A DNA stretch of 64,000 bases, from assembly GCF_013131805.1 (NCBI RefSeq), contig NZ_JABJRC010000010.1:186001-250000 (forward strand), read 5' to 3'. Under the pieces are notes generated by a model. It worked only from the letters and a program-made list of their open reading frames with translations. It was not told where the DNA came from and did not search any database. Positions within the stretch are counted from its first letter, which is position 1. The number at the start of each line of letters is the position of its first letter. Made by a program: the position numbers and the translations under genes. This document shows positions 40,157 to 49,051 of the stretch, in pieces. Source of the DNA: Kribbella sandramycini (GTDB lineage: Bacteria; Actinomycetota; Actinomycetes; Propionibacteriales; Kribbellaceae).

Positions 40157-41626
40157 CTAGTGCTCGATGCCCGCGCGGGCCGACTTCGGGAGCAGGAAGC
40201 CGGCGGCGAAGGCGAGGGCGATCCCGCCGATCGTGGCGAGCAGGGCGGTCTGGGTGCCGTCGAGGGCGTTCAGGGCCCGGTGGGCGGCGTCCGCGTGCGA
40301 GACCTTACCCATGAAGATCGTGCCGATGACCGCGATGCCGAGTGCGATGCCGACCTGCTCGAACGAGCCGAGCATCCCGGTCGCGGAGCCGACCTCGTCG
40401 TCCCGGACGCCGCTCAGGATGATGTCGAAGAGCGGGACGAAGACCATGCCCATCCCGATCCCGCCGAACAGGGTGGGGATCGCGATGTCCCACTGGCTGA
40501 CGTTCAGGCCGGTGAGGCTGAGGACGGCGTACGTTCCGGCGAGGCCGAGTGCCATCAGGGCGAGGCCGATGTGCAGCAGCTTGCGGCCGAACTTCTGCAT
40601 CGTCATCCCGGAGATCGCCGAGCCGACCAGCGCGCCGAGGGCCCAGGGCGCCATCGCCAGGCTGGCGTGGATCGGGGTGTAGCCGAGGCCGACCTGCAGG
40701 AACATCCCGAGGACGAAGGTGCCGGCCATCGCGCCGAAGAAGACCACCGCGAAGAACACGCCGGACAGGTACGGGCGGCTCTTCAGCAGCCGGGGCTCGA
40801 TCAGCGAGGTGAGACCGCGGCCGGAGCGACGGGCCTGGTGAACGCCGAAGATCGCGAGGATGGGCAGCGACGCGACCAGCAGCAGCTTCGACCACAGCGG
40901 CCAGCCGATCTCGTGACCCTGGACCAGCGGGTAGACCAGGGCGACCAGGCCGGCGGTGGCGATCAGCAGGCCGGTGACGTCGAGCGAGACCTTGTTGGCG
41001 GCGGGCTTGGTGTTCGGCAGGTGCTTGGCGGCGACGACGAAGGTGAAGATGCCGACCGGGATGTTGACCAGGAAGATCGAGCGCCAGCCGGTGCCGAACA
41101 GGTTCAGGTCGAGCAGCGTGCCGCCGATGATCGGGCCGAGCACCGCGCTCAGGCCCATGATCGGGCCGAAGAACCCGAAGGCCTTCGTCCGCTCGTCGGG
41201 TTCGAACAGGTCGCGGACCAGACCGAAGCCCTGGGGCAGCATCACCGCGGCGAACGCGCCCTGCAGGACCCGGGAGGCGATCAGCATCTCGGGCGAGATC
41301 GCGAGGCCGCAGAGCAGCGACATCACGGTGAAGCCGGCGACGCCGATCAGCAGCGCGTTCTTCCGGCCGACCAGGTCGCCCAGGCGGCCGCCGACCAGCA
41401 GCAGCACGGCCAGCGCCATCGTGTACCCGGCCGCCATCCACTGCAGGCTGGCGTAGGAGCCGCCGAGGTCGGCCCGGATCGCCGGGGCCGCGACGTTCAT
41501 CACGGTCGAGTCGAGCAGGTCCATGACGGCCGCGGTCATGACGGCGGAGAAGGCCAGCCAGCGCTTGCGGAGCCGCCGGGGCGCGGCGGTGGCGGTGCTG
41601 CGGGGAAGTGCTGCGACTGCGGTCAT
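40157..41626 (-). CDS. DHA2-family (EmrB/QacA) multidrug exporter
   Basis: 489 residues from ATG 41626 with GGAGC before it; the 14 extra codons of the open frame run into the operator region. Fourteen membrane segments are expected. Motif D is LLDSTVMNVAAPAIRADLGG, motif A GGRLGDLVGRKNALLIG, motif C GLSAVLGPIIGGTLLD. It exports hydrophobic drugs using the proton gradient. Divergent from the TetR gene across an 88-base region that holds two matched operators, so it is almost certainly repressed by that TetR protein and induced by its substrates. Confidence 0.93.
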   Translation of the reverse strand: MTAVAALPRSTATAAPRRLRKRWLAFSAVMTAAVMDLLDSTVMNVAAPAIRADLGGSYASLQWMAAGYTMALAVLLLVGGRLGDLVGRKNALLIGVAGFTVMSLLCGLAISPEMLIASRVLQGAFAAVMLPQGFGLVRDLFEPDERTKAFGFFGPIMGLSAVLGPIIGGTLLDLNLFGTGWRSIFLVNIPVGIFTFVVAAKHLPNTKPAANKVSLDVTGLLIATAGLVALVYPLVQGHEIGWPLWSKLLLVASLPILAIFGVHQARRSGRGLTSLIEPRLLKSRPYLSGVFFAVVFFGAMAGTFVLGMFLQVGLGYTPIHASLAMAPWALGALVGSAISGMTMQKFGRKLLHIGLALMALGLAGTYAVLSLTGLNVSQWDIAIPTLFGGIGMGMVFVPLFDIILSGVRDDEVGSATGMLGSFEQVGIALGIAVIGTIFMGKVSHADAAHRALNALDGTQTALLATIGGIALAFAAGFLLPKSARAGIEH

Positions 41627-41647
41627 CTTCGGCTCCAGTTTCAAACG

Positions 41648-41665
41648 GAACGAACTGTTCTGTTC
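41648..41665. promoter_or_regulatory. TetR operator 2
   Basis: GAACGAACTGTTCTGTTC. It shares the pattern GAACGRAnnnTTCYGTTC with operator 1 and begins exactly 30 bases from it, covering the expected transcription start of the exporter gene. Confidence 0.75.
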
Positions 41666-41668
41666 CAA

Positions 41669-41697
41669 ACTTTAGCGGAACGGATCATTCCGTTCAA
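41669..41697 (-). promoter_or_regulatory. Exporter promoter
   Basis: On the minus strand TTGAAC (41697-41692), a 17-base spacer and TAAAGT (41674-41669): the best -35/-10 pair in the window. The spacer contains operator 1. Confidence 0.75.
41678..41695. promoter_or_regulatory. TetR operator 1
   Basis: GAACGGATCATTCCGTTC, 7-bp arms GAACGGA/TCCGTTC. It occupies the spacer and part of the -35 of the exporter promoter, and ends six bases before the TAATCT box of the tetR gene. Confidence 0.8.
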
Positions 41698-41701
41698 GTG
41701 C

Positions 41702-41707
41702 TAATCT
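41702..41707 (+). promoter_or_regulatory. Leaderless -10 of the tetR gene
   Basis: TAATCT, seven bases before ATG 41715; operator 1 lies directly upstream where polymerase would bind, allowing autorepression. Confidence 0.55.
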
Positions 41708-41714
41708 GGGTGAC

Positions 41715-42347
41715 ATGACAGCAGCACTGAGTGGCCGTAAGGCGCAGGCGGCCCGAAACGACGAAGTGATCCTGGCCGCGGCCCGGGCGGTCTTCATCGC
41801 CGATCCCGGTGCGCCGATCTCCGCGGTCGCCGAACATGCCGGCGTCGGCATCAGCGCGCTCTACCGCCGCTACGCCAGCAAGGAGGAGCTGCTCCGCAAA
41901 CTCTGCGGCGACGGCCTCGACCGCTACATCGCCGAATCCGAGAAGGCCCTCGCCGACGACCGCGACCCCTGGGTCGCCTTCACCGCCTTCATGGCCGCCC
42001 TCGTCGACGCCGACACCAACTCCCTCACCGCCCGCCTGGCCGGCACCTTCACCCCCACCCCCGAGCTGTACGAGGCCGCCGTCCGCGCCGAATCCCTCGA
42101 CCGCGCCATCTACGCCCGCACCCAACCCCACTTCCGCGACGGCATCGTCGTCGAGGACTTCGCCGTCATCCTCGAACAACTCACCTCCATCCGCCTCGGC
42201 GACGACCACCGCACCACCCAACTCCGCCACCGCTACCTAGCCCTCATGCTGGAGGCGATGCACCGCCCCTCCGCCCAACCCCCGCCCCTCCCGGGGCCCC
42301 CGCCAACCGTCGAGGAGCTGACTGACCGGTGGCGGCGGGCAGAATGA
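41715..42347 (+). CDS. TetR-family repressor of the DHA2 exporter
   Basis: 210 residues. The N-terminal helix-turn-helix is NDEVILAAARAVFIADPGAP followed by ISAVAEHAGVGISALYRRYA, a standard TetR domain; residues ~60-190 form the ligand-binding bundle, and a Pro-rich tail follows. It likely binds the two 18-base sites in the intergenic region, blocks both promoters and is released by a drug. The start is supported by the leaderless -10. The serine hydrolase gene begins four bases after its stop. Confidence 0.92.
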   Translation: MTAALSGRKAQAARNDEVILAAARAVFIADPGAPISAVAEHAGVGISALYRRYASKEELLRKLCGDGLDRYIAESEKALADDRDPWVAFTAFMAALVDADTNSLTARLAGTFTPTPELYEAAVRAESLDRAIYARTQPHFRDGIVVEDFAVILEQLTSIRLGDDHRTTQLRHRYLALMLEAMHRPSAQPPPLPGPPPTVEELTDRWRRAE

Positions 42348-42351
42348 CCTG

Positions 42352-43353
42352 ATGGTGCGCTTGCAGGCGGTTCTCGACTCGCTGATTTCTGGTGGTGCGG
42401 CTGGGGTTTTGTTGCATTACAGGGATGGCGAGGGGGAGTGGTCCGGCTCGGCGGGGGTGGCTGAGGTGGGGACGGGGCGGGCGGTTGACCCGGAGGGGTG
42501 TTTCCGGGTTGGGAGCATTACGAAGACGTTCACCGCGACTGTTGTGCTGCAGTTGGTCGGGGAGGGCGTGCTGGGGTTGGGCGACTCGGTGGAGCGGTGG
42601 TTGCCGGGGATGATTCCGACCGGTGCGGGCATCACGTTGCTGCATCTGCTCAACCACACCAGTGGGTTGTACAACTACGTCAACGACCTGCCTGACACTG
42701 CCGGCATCGTCCGGGATCGCTATGTGCATTGGGATCCGGCGCGCGCGGTGGACATCGCCGTCCAGTACCCAGTGGTCTTCAAACCCGGTACGGCGTGGTC
42801 GTACTCGAACACCAACTACACGCTGCTCGGCCTGATCATCGAAGCCGCGACTGGGCGCAGTTACGAAGCCGAGGTCGAGGCGCGCATCCTTCAGCCGCTC
42901 GACCTCAAGCAGACCTACCTCCCCGGCGACACCACCGCACTTCCCGAGCCGCACGCCCACGCCTACCTCGCGGTCGGCGACGACCTGGTCGACACGGCCG
43001 ACGTCAACGTCTCCCAGGCCTGGGCCGCCGGCGCGCTGGTCTCCACCGCCCGCGACCTCAACACCTTCTACACCGCGCTTCTCTCCGGTGCCTTACTGCG
43101 CGAGACCGAGCAGCAAGCCCTCCTCACCACCGTCCCCACCGCCCCCGACGCGTCTGCCGAATCGGTTGGCCCCGGCCTCTTCCGCATAGTCCTCGCCGAG
43201 GTCGACCTCTGGGGCCACACCGGCGGCATCTTCGGCTACGAAACCTGGAGCTACCACTCTCTCGACGGAACGCACCACCTCACGCTCTCCCTCACCAACG
43301 CCGGCGCCCCCGTCCCCGAAACCGCCGCCCTCTTCCGTCGGCTCCTCGGCTAG
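42352..43353 (+). CDS. Serine beta-lactamase-like / DD-peptidase-fold hydrolase
   Basis: 333 residues. The fold of class C beta-lactamases and DD-carboxypeptidases is shown by SITK (Ser ~55, with the general-base Lys), YSNTNY (~150, the YxN motif) and GHTGG (~288, in the KTG position as HTG). No signal peptide is seen, so the enzyme is likely cytoplasmic and an esterase or peptidase rather than a secreted beta-lactamase. It follows tetR closely and may share its transcript; CAGAAT six bases before the ATG could also be a weak leaderless -10. The 3' end overlaps the next gene, on the other strand, by four bases. Confidence 0.88.
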   Translation: MVRLQAVLDSLISGGAAGVLLHYRDGEGEWSGSAGVAEVGTGRAVDPEGCFRVGSITKTFTATVVLQLVGEGVLGLGDSVERWLPGMIPTGAGITLLHLLNHTSGLYNYVNDLPDTAGIVRDRYVHWDPARAVDIAVQYPVVFKPGTAWSYSNTNYTLLGLIIEAATGRSYEAEVEARILQPLDLKQTYLPGDTTALPEPHAHAYLAVGDDLVDTADVNVSQAWAAGALVSTARDLNTFYTALLSGALLRETEQQALLTTVPTAPDASAESVGPGLFRIVLAEVDLWGHTGGIFGYETWSYHSLDGTHHLTLSLTNAGAPVPETAALFRRLLG

Positions 43354-44009
43354 CCCCGCAGCCAACTTTCGGCCGCGTCCTCGATCCAGCTCCCGAGATC
43401 CGGTACACCGTCGAACGTGTAGAGCGAGTACGGCGGACACCCCTCCAACGGCGTGACGTCGTCGAAGCTGTGGTCCGGCGCGAACAACAACAACCGCCCA
43501 CCCGCCCGCGGTGCCAGGGTCAGATTCCCGTTCGCCTCGACGCCAACCACGTAATAGGCCTCACCATCGATCGGCACCCCGATCCCCGCCCGCTCCCAGA
43601 TCCACCCGTAATCCGCGAGCACCTGTCCCACCGCAAGCCGCGTCGCCCCGGCCGTCAACACCTCATTGTGATTCAGCCACCTCGACTCCGGCTCCCCGAA
43701 CCGCTCGACCACCCCACCGCAAACCCCCGCAAACGCCACGTGCAAAGGGTCAAGACCCTCAGGCCACGCCGAATGCGCCGGCTCCGTCAACCACCCCCGC
43801 CGCGCGTCCCCCGTCCCCCACCCCAACAGCTCGTACTTCGTCCCACCCACCTCCACCGCCGTAACTCGAGCCCGCCCCAACAACTCCGACAATCGAGCCA
43901 ACCCAGCCACCTCACCCCGCCCCCAAGCCCGCGTCTCCCCCACCGCCACCGACTGCCCCCGCTTAACGAACCAAGGCGCCACAGTCAAAAACCGCTCCCA
44001 GTCATCCAC
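43350..44009 (-). CDS. Hypothetical protein
   Basis: 219 residues, no signal peptide or membrane segment. I do not recognise a family with confidence. The C-terminal half (EAYYVVGVEANGNLTLAPRA, LLLFAPDHSFDDVTPLEGCP, PPYSLYTFDGVPDLGSWIED) has the alternation of strands and acidic loops seen in SMI1/KNR4-like (SUKH) immunity proteins, but this is only a resemblance. Codons in the gene are strongly G/C-ending, so it is real. Convergent with the serine hydrolase gene. Confidence 0.7.
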   Translation of the reverse strand: MDDWERFLTVAPWFVKRGQSVAVGETRAWGRGEVAGLARLSELLGRARVTAVEVGGTKYELLGWGTGDARRGWLTEPAHSAWPEGLDPLHVAFAGVCGGVVERFGEPESRWLNHNEVLTAGATRLAVGQVLADYGWIWERAGIGVPIDGEAYYVVGVEANGNLTLAPRAGGRLLLFAPDHSFDDVTPLEGCPPYSLYTFDGVPDLGSWIEDAAESWLRG

Positions 44010-44252
44010 CCACCCAGTCTCCCGAACCCCAGGTGCACGCGCCGGTCAGTTGCTCGGATGCTGCAGCGTGCTGGAACAGCGGACGGGCGCAGATGCAGGC
44101 TGAGGGCTGGGCGGGTGGGTGCGGCGCGTAGCACGCGACGGAGGAGCGGGCGTAGTCGGCGCGGGGGAAGACTTCTTTTGTTTGTTCACGCTCTGTAAGT
44201 TTTCGTGACTGGGGGGTGACAGGGGTGGGGTGGGTGGTGACAATTGGCGGTC

Positions 44253-45818
44253 ATGGGTGAGGTGGCTATGGCGGGGGAGGTGGCTGCCCGGATTGCTGCT
44301 GCGATGACGTTGGCTCAGTCGGGTGGGCATGCGAGTGCGGCGGTTGAGGTGGAGGCGCTGCGCGGGGTTCTGGGTGGGGTGGCCAGTTATGAGTTGGCTG
44401 CGGTGGAGTATGTGCGGGGAGTGGCTGCGCATCACGCGAGTGATGCGGATGAGGCGCTGCGCGCGGTCGAGGCTTTGGTGGGGGTTGCCAAGGCGATTGA
44501 GGAGCCTGGGTGGGAGGCCAACGCGCTGCCGATCCGGATCATCAACCTGGCCCGGAGTGGGCGGGGTGGGGATACGGTCAGCGATCTGGTGGCGGCCGAG
44601 TTCGCGCTGAGCCGGACGACGGATGCCGGGCTGGTGGCGTGGGCGCATACCGGGTTGGGATACGCGTACGACGTACTGCGGTTGTTCGAGTTGTGCATCC
44701 CGCATTACGAGCGGGCGGCCGAGCTCGAGGACGACGTGTTCGAGCTCGCGGAGTCGACGGCGATCGACCGGTTGAACCTGGCGGAGACGCACCTGCGCTG
44801 GGCGCACGAGTTGGAGCGGCTCGGGGATCCCTTGTATACAAGCGAGATCCGAGAGCGGCTGGCATCGGCGGCGTACTGGGCGCGGGAAGCCGAGCTGGTG
44901 ATCGTGGACGACGAGAGCCAGGAGTTCTGGCGGTTGACGGCCCGGCTGTGGCTGGCTGCGGCGGCGATCGAGCTCGATCCGGCCAAGGCAGCCGCGGATC
45001 TGGCCGAGTTGCGCGACGAGATCAGCAAGCTGGGCGAGACCGAGCGTCTCGCCATCGCGGGTGCCTATCTGGCGCGGGCGCTGGCCGCTAAGGGTGATCT
45101 GGCGGCCGCGCGCGCGGCCGCGGATCGAGCCGCGGCGGACCTGATTCCGCTGGCCGATCCGTCGACGCATGTGCTGGTGCTGCAGGTGCGCTCGGAGATC
45201 TCGGCGGCGAGTGACGAGCCGGGATCCCTTGCCGGGTTGGAGTATGCGCGCTCGGTGTCCCGCGGCTGGTGGAAGGAGCGCCAGCGTGCGCTGAACGCCG
45301 TCCGGCATGCGCTTGCCAGCCACGATCTCTCCGCGCGCCACGACGCACAGTGGCACGCCGCGCGCCAGGACGCCTTGACCGGCGTGGGAAATCGGCGCGC
45401 GATGGCCGAGCGGCTGGCCGCCGCGCGGGACTCCGGGCGCGCGGTCACCTTGCTGGCCATCGATGTCGACGACCTGAAGGTGGTCAACGACACCCACGGG
45501 CACGCCTGTGGGGACGAATTGCTGCAGGTTGTGGCCAATCTGCTGGTAGAACAGGCGCGAGCGACCGACGCCGTGATTCGATCGGGCGGTGACGAGTTCT
45601 TCGTCGTACTCGATCAGCCGGATGCCAAAGGCGGCGCCCAGCTGGCCGAGCGGATCCGGCTCGCGGTGGCGAAGGTGGCCGCGACCACCGGCAAGCCGTG
45701 GTTGCGGCGGCTGGGCCTGAGCATCGGCTACGCCGCCACGGCGGAAGGCGTCGGCGTGGATCAGTTGGTCGCGACGGCCGACCGGCGGTTGTACGACGAC
45801 AAGCGCCGGCGCAGGTGA
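44253..45818 (+). CDS. GGDEF diguanylate cyclase with TPR-like sensory region (first copy)
   Basis: 521 residues from ATG 44253; TTG 44244 is possible. Residues 1-~360 are helical repeats similar to tetratricopeptides (AAVEYVRGVAAHHASDADEA, WAHTGLGYAYDVLRLFELCI), with no membrane segment. Residues ~365-520 are a GGDEF domain: DALTGVGNRRAMAERL, AIDVDDLKVVNDTHGHACGD and IRSGGDEFFVVLD. The active site is intact and the inhibitory I-site RxxD is present (RATD, nine residues before GGDEF), so it should make cyclic di-GMP with product inhibition. A soluble enzyme controlled by protein partners is likely. It is followed 33 bases later by a paralogue. Confidence 0.92.
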   Translation: MGEVAMAGEVAARIAAAMTLAQSGGHASAAVEVEALRGVLGGVASYELAAVEYVRGVAAHHASDADEALRAVEALVGVAKAIEEPGWEANALPIRIINLARSGRGGDTVSDLVAAEFALSRTTDAGLVAWAHTGLGYAYDVLRLFELCIPHYERAAELEDDVFELAESTAIDRLNLAETHLRWAHELERLGDPLYTSEIRERLASAAYWAREAELVIVDDESQEFWRLTARLWLAAAAIELDPAKAAADLAELRDEISKLGETERLAIAGAYLARALAAKGDLAAARAAADRAAADLIPLADPSTHVLVLQVRSEISAASDEPGSLAGLEYARSVSRGWWKERQRALNAVRHALASHDLSARHDAQWHAARQDALTGVGNRRAMAERLAAARDSGRAVTLLAIDVDDLKVVNDTHGHACGDELLQVVANLLVEQARATDAVIRSGGDEFFVVLDQPDAKGGAQLAERIRLAVAKVAATTGKPWLRRLGLSIGYAATAEGVGVDQLVATADRRLYDDKRRRR

Positions 45819-45851
45819 GCCGGCGCAATTGAGGTTGGGAAAGGGAGATGG

Positions 45852-47411
45852 GTGCGCGAGACGTCGGGGGTGACGGCGCGGATCGCGGCGGCGATGACCA
45901 GGGCGCAGTCGGGGAGTCCGGCCGAGGCCGCCCTCGAAATCAATCGTTTGCTGGTTGAGCTCGGCCAGGAGCCGAGCCCGGAGCGGGCCGCCGCGGAGTA
46001 CGTGCGTGCCGTCGCGGCACACCACGCGACTGACGCGGTCGAGGCGCTGGATGCCGTCGACGGCTGTATCCGGGTCGCGCGGGCGATCGACGAGCCGGGC
46101 TGGGAGGCGAATGCGATCGCCATCCGGATCGTCACGCTGATCCGCACCGGCGAGGGCGGTGACTCGGTCGCCGACCTGGTCGCTGCCGAGAATGCGCTGT
46201 CCCGCACGCTCGACCGTGGGCTGGCCGGCTGGGCGCACACCGGTCTCGGCTACGCCTACGACCTGCTCCGGCTGTACGAGCTGTGCATCCCGCACTTCGA
46301 GCTCGCGGCCGAGGGCGACCACGTCCCACTCGGGCTGGCCGAAGCGCCCGCGATCAACCGGCTCAACCTCGCCGAGTCCAACCTGCGGTGGGCGCACGAG
46401 CTCGAGCGGCTGGGCGACACGTCGTACGCCGAGGAGATTCGCGAACGCCGGCAGGCCGCGCACCGCTGGGCCGGAGCCGCGGTCGAAGTGATCGTCGAGG
46501 CCGATCTGCTCGGATATTGGCCGATCGCCGGCCGGATGTGGCTGGCCGCGAGTAACGACGAGACGGACGCCGCCGAGGCAGCTGTCATTCTGAAGGACTG
46601 CCGGGACCAGCTGGCCAAGCTGGGCGATCTGGAGCTGGCCGCGATCGCAGGCACCTATCTGGCCCGCGCGTACGGCGCAGTCGGTCGGCTCGATGATGCG
46701 GTCGAGGCAGCGCAGCGGGCCGGCAGTGACCTGCCCCCGACCTCCGATCCGCCGGTGGAGGCATTGGTGCGGCACACCGCCGTACAAATCGCTGCTGAGG
46801 CTGGGGATGTCGGTGCGGTGACCGGCCTGCAGTACGCGCGGGCGATCTCGCGCGGCTGGTGGGCTGAGCGGCTGCGTGGTCTGTACGCCGTCCAGACAGC
46901 GCTGGCGAACCACGAGCTCTCGATCCGGCACGACGCCGAGTGGCGGGCCGCCCGGGAGGATCCGCTGACCGGTGTGGGCAATCGACGTGCGCTGGACGAG
47001 CGCATGTCGCTGGCACACGACGGCGGCCGGTCGATCGCCGTGGTGGCGATCGACGTCGACAATCTGAAGGTCATCAACGACAGCTACGGGCACGCGTGCG
47101 GTGACGAGGTGCTGCGGCGGGTCGGGCAGTTGCTGCGTGAGCAGAGCCGTGCTGAGGACGTCGTGGCCCGTGCGGGTGGTGACGAGTTCGTCGTTGTCCT
47201 TGACAACCCGGATGAGCGCGGTGCGCGCGAGCTGGTCGAGCGGATCAAGACTGCGGCTGAGCGGTTCGCGCAGGCGGCTGCTGACCCGTGGTTCGCGCTG
47301 CTGCGGCTCAGCGTCGGGCAGGCGAGCAGTCTGGACGGGACGCCGGTCGGCGAGCTGCTCACAGTCGCCGACCAGCGCATGTACGCCGAGAAGCGGCGCC
47401 GTCGTCAGTAG
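45852..47411 (+). CDS. GGDEF diguanylate cyclase with TPR-like sensory region (second copy)
   Basis: 519 residues from GTG 45852 with GGGAG just upstream. Same layout as the preceding protein: helical repeats (AAEYVRAVAAHHATDAVEAL, WAHTGLGYAYDLLRLYELCI) then GGDEF (DPLTGVGNRRALDERMSLAH, RAGGDEFVVVLD) with I-site RAED. The two are clearly tandem duplicates; the catalytic parts and the 'SRGWW-ER' linker are best kept, while many helical residues differ, which suggests the sensory parts respond to different partners. The 3' end overlaps the convergent methyltransferase gene by seven bases. Confidence 0.92.
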   Translation: MRETSGVTARIAAAMTRAQSGSPAEAALEINRLLVELGQEPSPERAAAEYVRAVAAHHATDAVEALDAVDGCIRVARAIDEPGWEANAIAIRIVTLIRTGEGGDSVADLVAAENALSRTLDRGLAGWAHTGLGYAYDLLRLYELCIPHFELAAEGDHVPLGLAEAPAINRLNLAESNLRWAHELERLGDTSYAEEIRERRQAAHRWAGAAVEVIVEADLLGYWPIAGRMWLAASNDETDAAEAAVILKDCRDQLAKLGDLELAAIAGTYLARAYGAVGRLDDAVEAAQRAGSDLPPTSDPPVEALVRHTAVQIAAEAGDVGAVTGLQYARAISRGWWAERLRGLYAVQTALANHELSIRHDAEWRAAREDPLTGVGNRRALDERMSLAHDGGRSIAVVAIDVDNLKVINDSYGHACGDEVLRRVGQLLREQSRAEDVVARAGGDEFVVVLDNPDERGARELVERIKTAAERFAQAAADPWFALLRLSVGQASSLDGTPVGELLTVADQRMYAEKRRRRQ

Positions 47412-48838
47412 TCCAGGAAGCCTTCCACCACAAGGCTTCTGATCTGCGGAAGGTACTCCGTGAGGACGTCGACGGCTGGGCGGTCGAGGAGGTCGGCCAG
47501 CGCGGCGAGGATCTGGCCGACGCTGAGGTCGCCGTCGCAGGCGCCGACGAAGCCGGCCAGCACGGTGTCGACCTGTTCGGCGCGCCGCATGCCACGCTGG
47601 CGGCGCAGCACGATGGTGGCCGGGTCCTCGGCGCCGGGCTGACCGGTGGTCTCCTGGATGACGTCGTCCGCGACTACTAGGTGGAGCGCGGTCAGATCGG
47701 CCGGGAGACCTTCACGGCGTTCGAAACGGTGTAGTACGTGCGGGCCGATCGGCCGCTCGATCTCGTACGGCCACTCCTCGGCCTCGAGCTCGCCGGGGAC
47801 GTTGTGCAGGCTGATCCAGCCCATGCCGATCGCCTCGACGTTCTGATCGGCGAACCAGCGCATCCAGGCGTCGTACCGGGTCTGGTACGCCGGTGTGCCG
47901 TGCAGACCGGCGTCGCGGAGCCAGAGCTCGACGTACTCGGAGGGGTCGAGCTGCTCGCGCTGCACGGCCCAGGCGGACCGGTCGCCGGTCCAGGAGGCGA
48001 TGCGGTCTCGCCAGTCTTCGCCGCGCACACAGGTCCAGTTGGCGAGCAGCTGGAGCCAGCCGCCGTCGGTGAGGTGTTGTGGTGCGTTTCTGACCAGCTG
48101 AGCGACCACGCTGTCGCCGGTGAAGCTCGTTTCGCGGTAGGTGAGCTGGGAGTCGGGCGGGGAGATCACGTACGGCGGGTTGCTCACGATCAGGTCGAAT
48201 CGTTCACCCGCGACCGGCTCGTACAGGCTGCCGTTGCGAACGTCGAGGTCGATCCGGTTCAGGGCCGCGGTTGCGCGGGCGAGCTCGAGGGCGCGTGGGT
48301 TGACGTCGGTCGCGACGACCTGGTTGACGCGGTTCGCCAGGTGGAGGGACTGGATGCCGCAGCCGGTGCCGACGTCGAGGGCGCGCTCGGCCTTGATCGG
48401 GACGGTCAGGTGCACCAGGCTCAAACTCGCCGGGGCGATGCCCAGCACGTAGTCGTCGCGCATCTTCTCCCGGCGCCCGTCGAGCCCCGGCGTCAGATCC
48501 GCAATCACCCACCAGGCCTGCTCGTCCTCCGCGAACGGCCGCACGTCAACCCGCGCCCGGCCGTCGCCGACGATACCCAGCGCGACCAGGTCCACCCCCG
48601 GAAACGCCCTGTGTGCAAGGTCTTCCGGTACCTCCCGCTGCAGCAGGAACAGCCGAATCATCGTGTCCAGCGCATCACCACTATCTGTGCGCGCGTACGC
48701 CGGCGTCGTCTCGTTCCGCGCTAGCGCCGCGTTCGCCTGGACGCCGAGCCGCGTCGCAACCCCTTCGACGCTGTAGTTGGCCGCTTCGAACGCAGCCCGC
48801 AGCCCGTCCACCACACTCCCCGTCAGCTCCACCCCCAC
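47405..48838 (-). CDS. Class I methyltransferase with NPPY motif
   Basis: 477 residues. The central SAM-binding domain has RALDVGTGCGIQSLHLANRV (motif I) and FDLIVSNPPYV (motif IV, NPPY), the signature of N-methylation of amide or exocyclic amino groups as in PrmC, RsmC and adenine methylases. It is preceded by a ~150-residue helical domain (MGVELTGSVVDGLRAAFEAA) and followed by a ~200-residue domain (YDAWMRWFADQNVEAIGMGW) found in a specific actinobacterial family. Target unknown: rRNA or a translation protein is more likely than DNA, since no restriction gene is near. Confidence 0.85.
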   Translation of the reverse strand: MGVELTGSVVDGLRAAFEAANYSVEGVATRLGVQANAALARNETTPAYARTDSGDALDTMIRLFLLQREVPEDLAHRAFPGVDLVALGIVGDGRARVDVRPFAEDEQAWWVIADLTPGLDGRREKMRDDYVLGIAPASLSLVHLTVPIKAERALDVGTGCGIQSLHLANRVNQVVATDVNPRALELARATAALNRIDLDVRNGSLYEPVAGERFDLIVSNPPYVISPPDSQLTYRETSFTGDSVVAQLVRNAPQHLTDGGWLQLLANWTCVRGEDWRDRIASWTGDRSAWAVQREQLDPSEYVELWLRDAGLHGTPAYQTRYDAWMRWFADQNVEAIGMGWISLHNVPGELEAEEWPYEIERPIGPHVLHRFERREGLPADLTALHLVVADDVIQETTGQPGAEDPATIVLRRQRGMRRAEQVDTVLAGFVGACDGDLSVGQILAALADLLDRPAVDVLTEYLPQIRSLVVEGFLDY

Positions 48839-48970
48839 ATCCTCCCATCACCCAAGACGACTCGAAGTCGGTGAAGGACGGACGCCGAGGGCCGCCGTCG
48901 GGGCGGGGGAGGAGCGCTCCGAGGGCAGGCGGGAGGCGGCCCCGGCGGGGTATGGGGTCGGAGACGGCGA

Positions 48971-48997
48971 GAGCCCGCCCCGGGGTGGGGCGGGCTC
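48971..48997. terminator. Hairpin between GH31 and methyltransferase genes
   Basis: GAGCCCGCCCC (48971-48981) pairs with GGGGCGGGCTC (48987-48997), loop GGGGT. It is the second of two hairpins downstream of the GH31 gene. Confidence 0.6.
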
Positions 48998-49010
48998 GGG
49001 GGCCACCGGC

Positions 49011-49043
49011 CCGCACCACCTCGGCTCAGGTGAGGTGGTGCGG
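49011..49043 (-). terminator. Terminator of the GH31 gene
   Basis: CCGCACCACCTC (49011-49022) pairs with GAGGTGGTGCGG (49032-49043) around a nine-base loop, eight bases beyond the GH31 stop. Confidence 0.75.
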
Positions 49044-49051
49044 GGGTGGGG

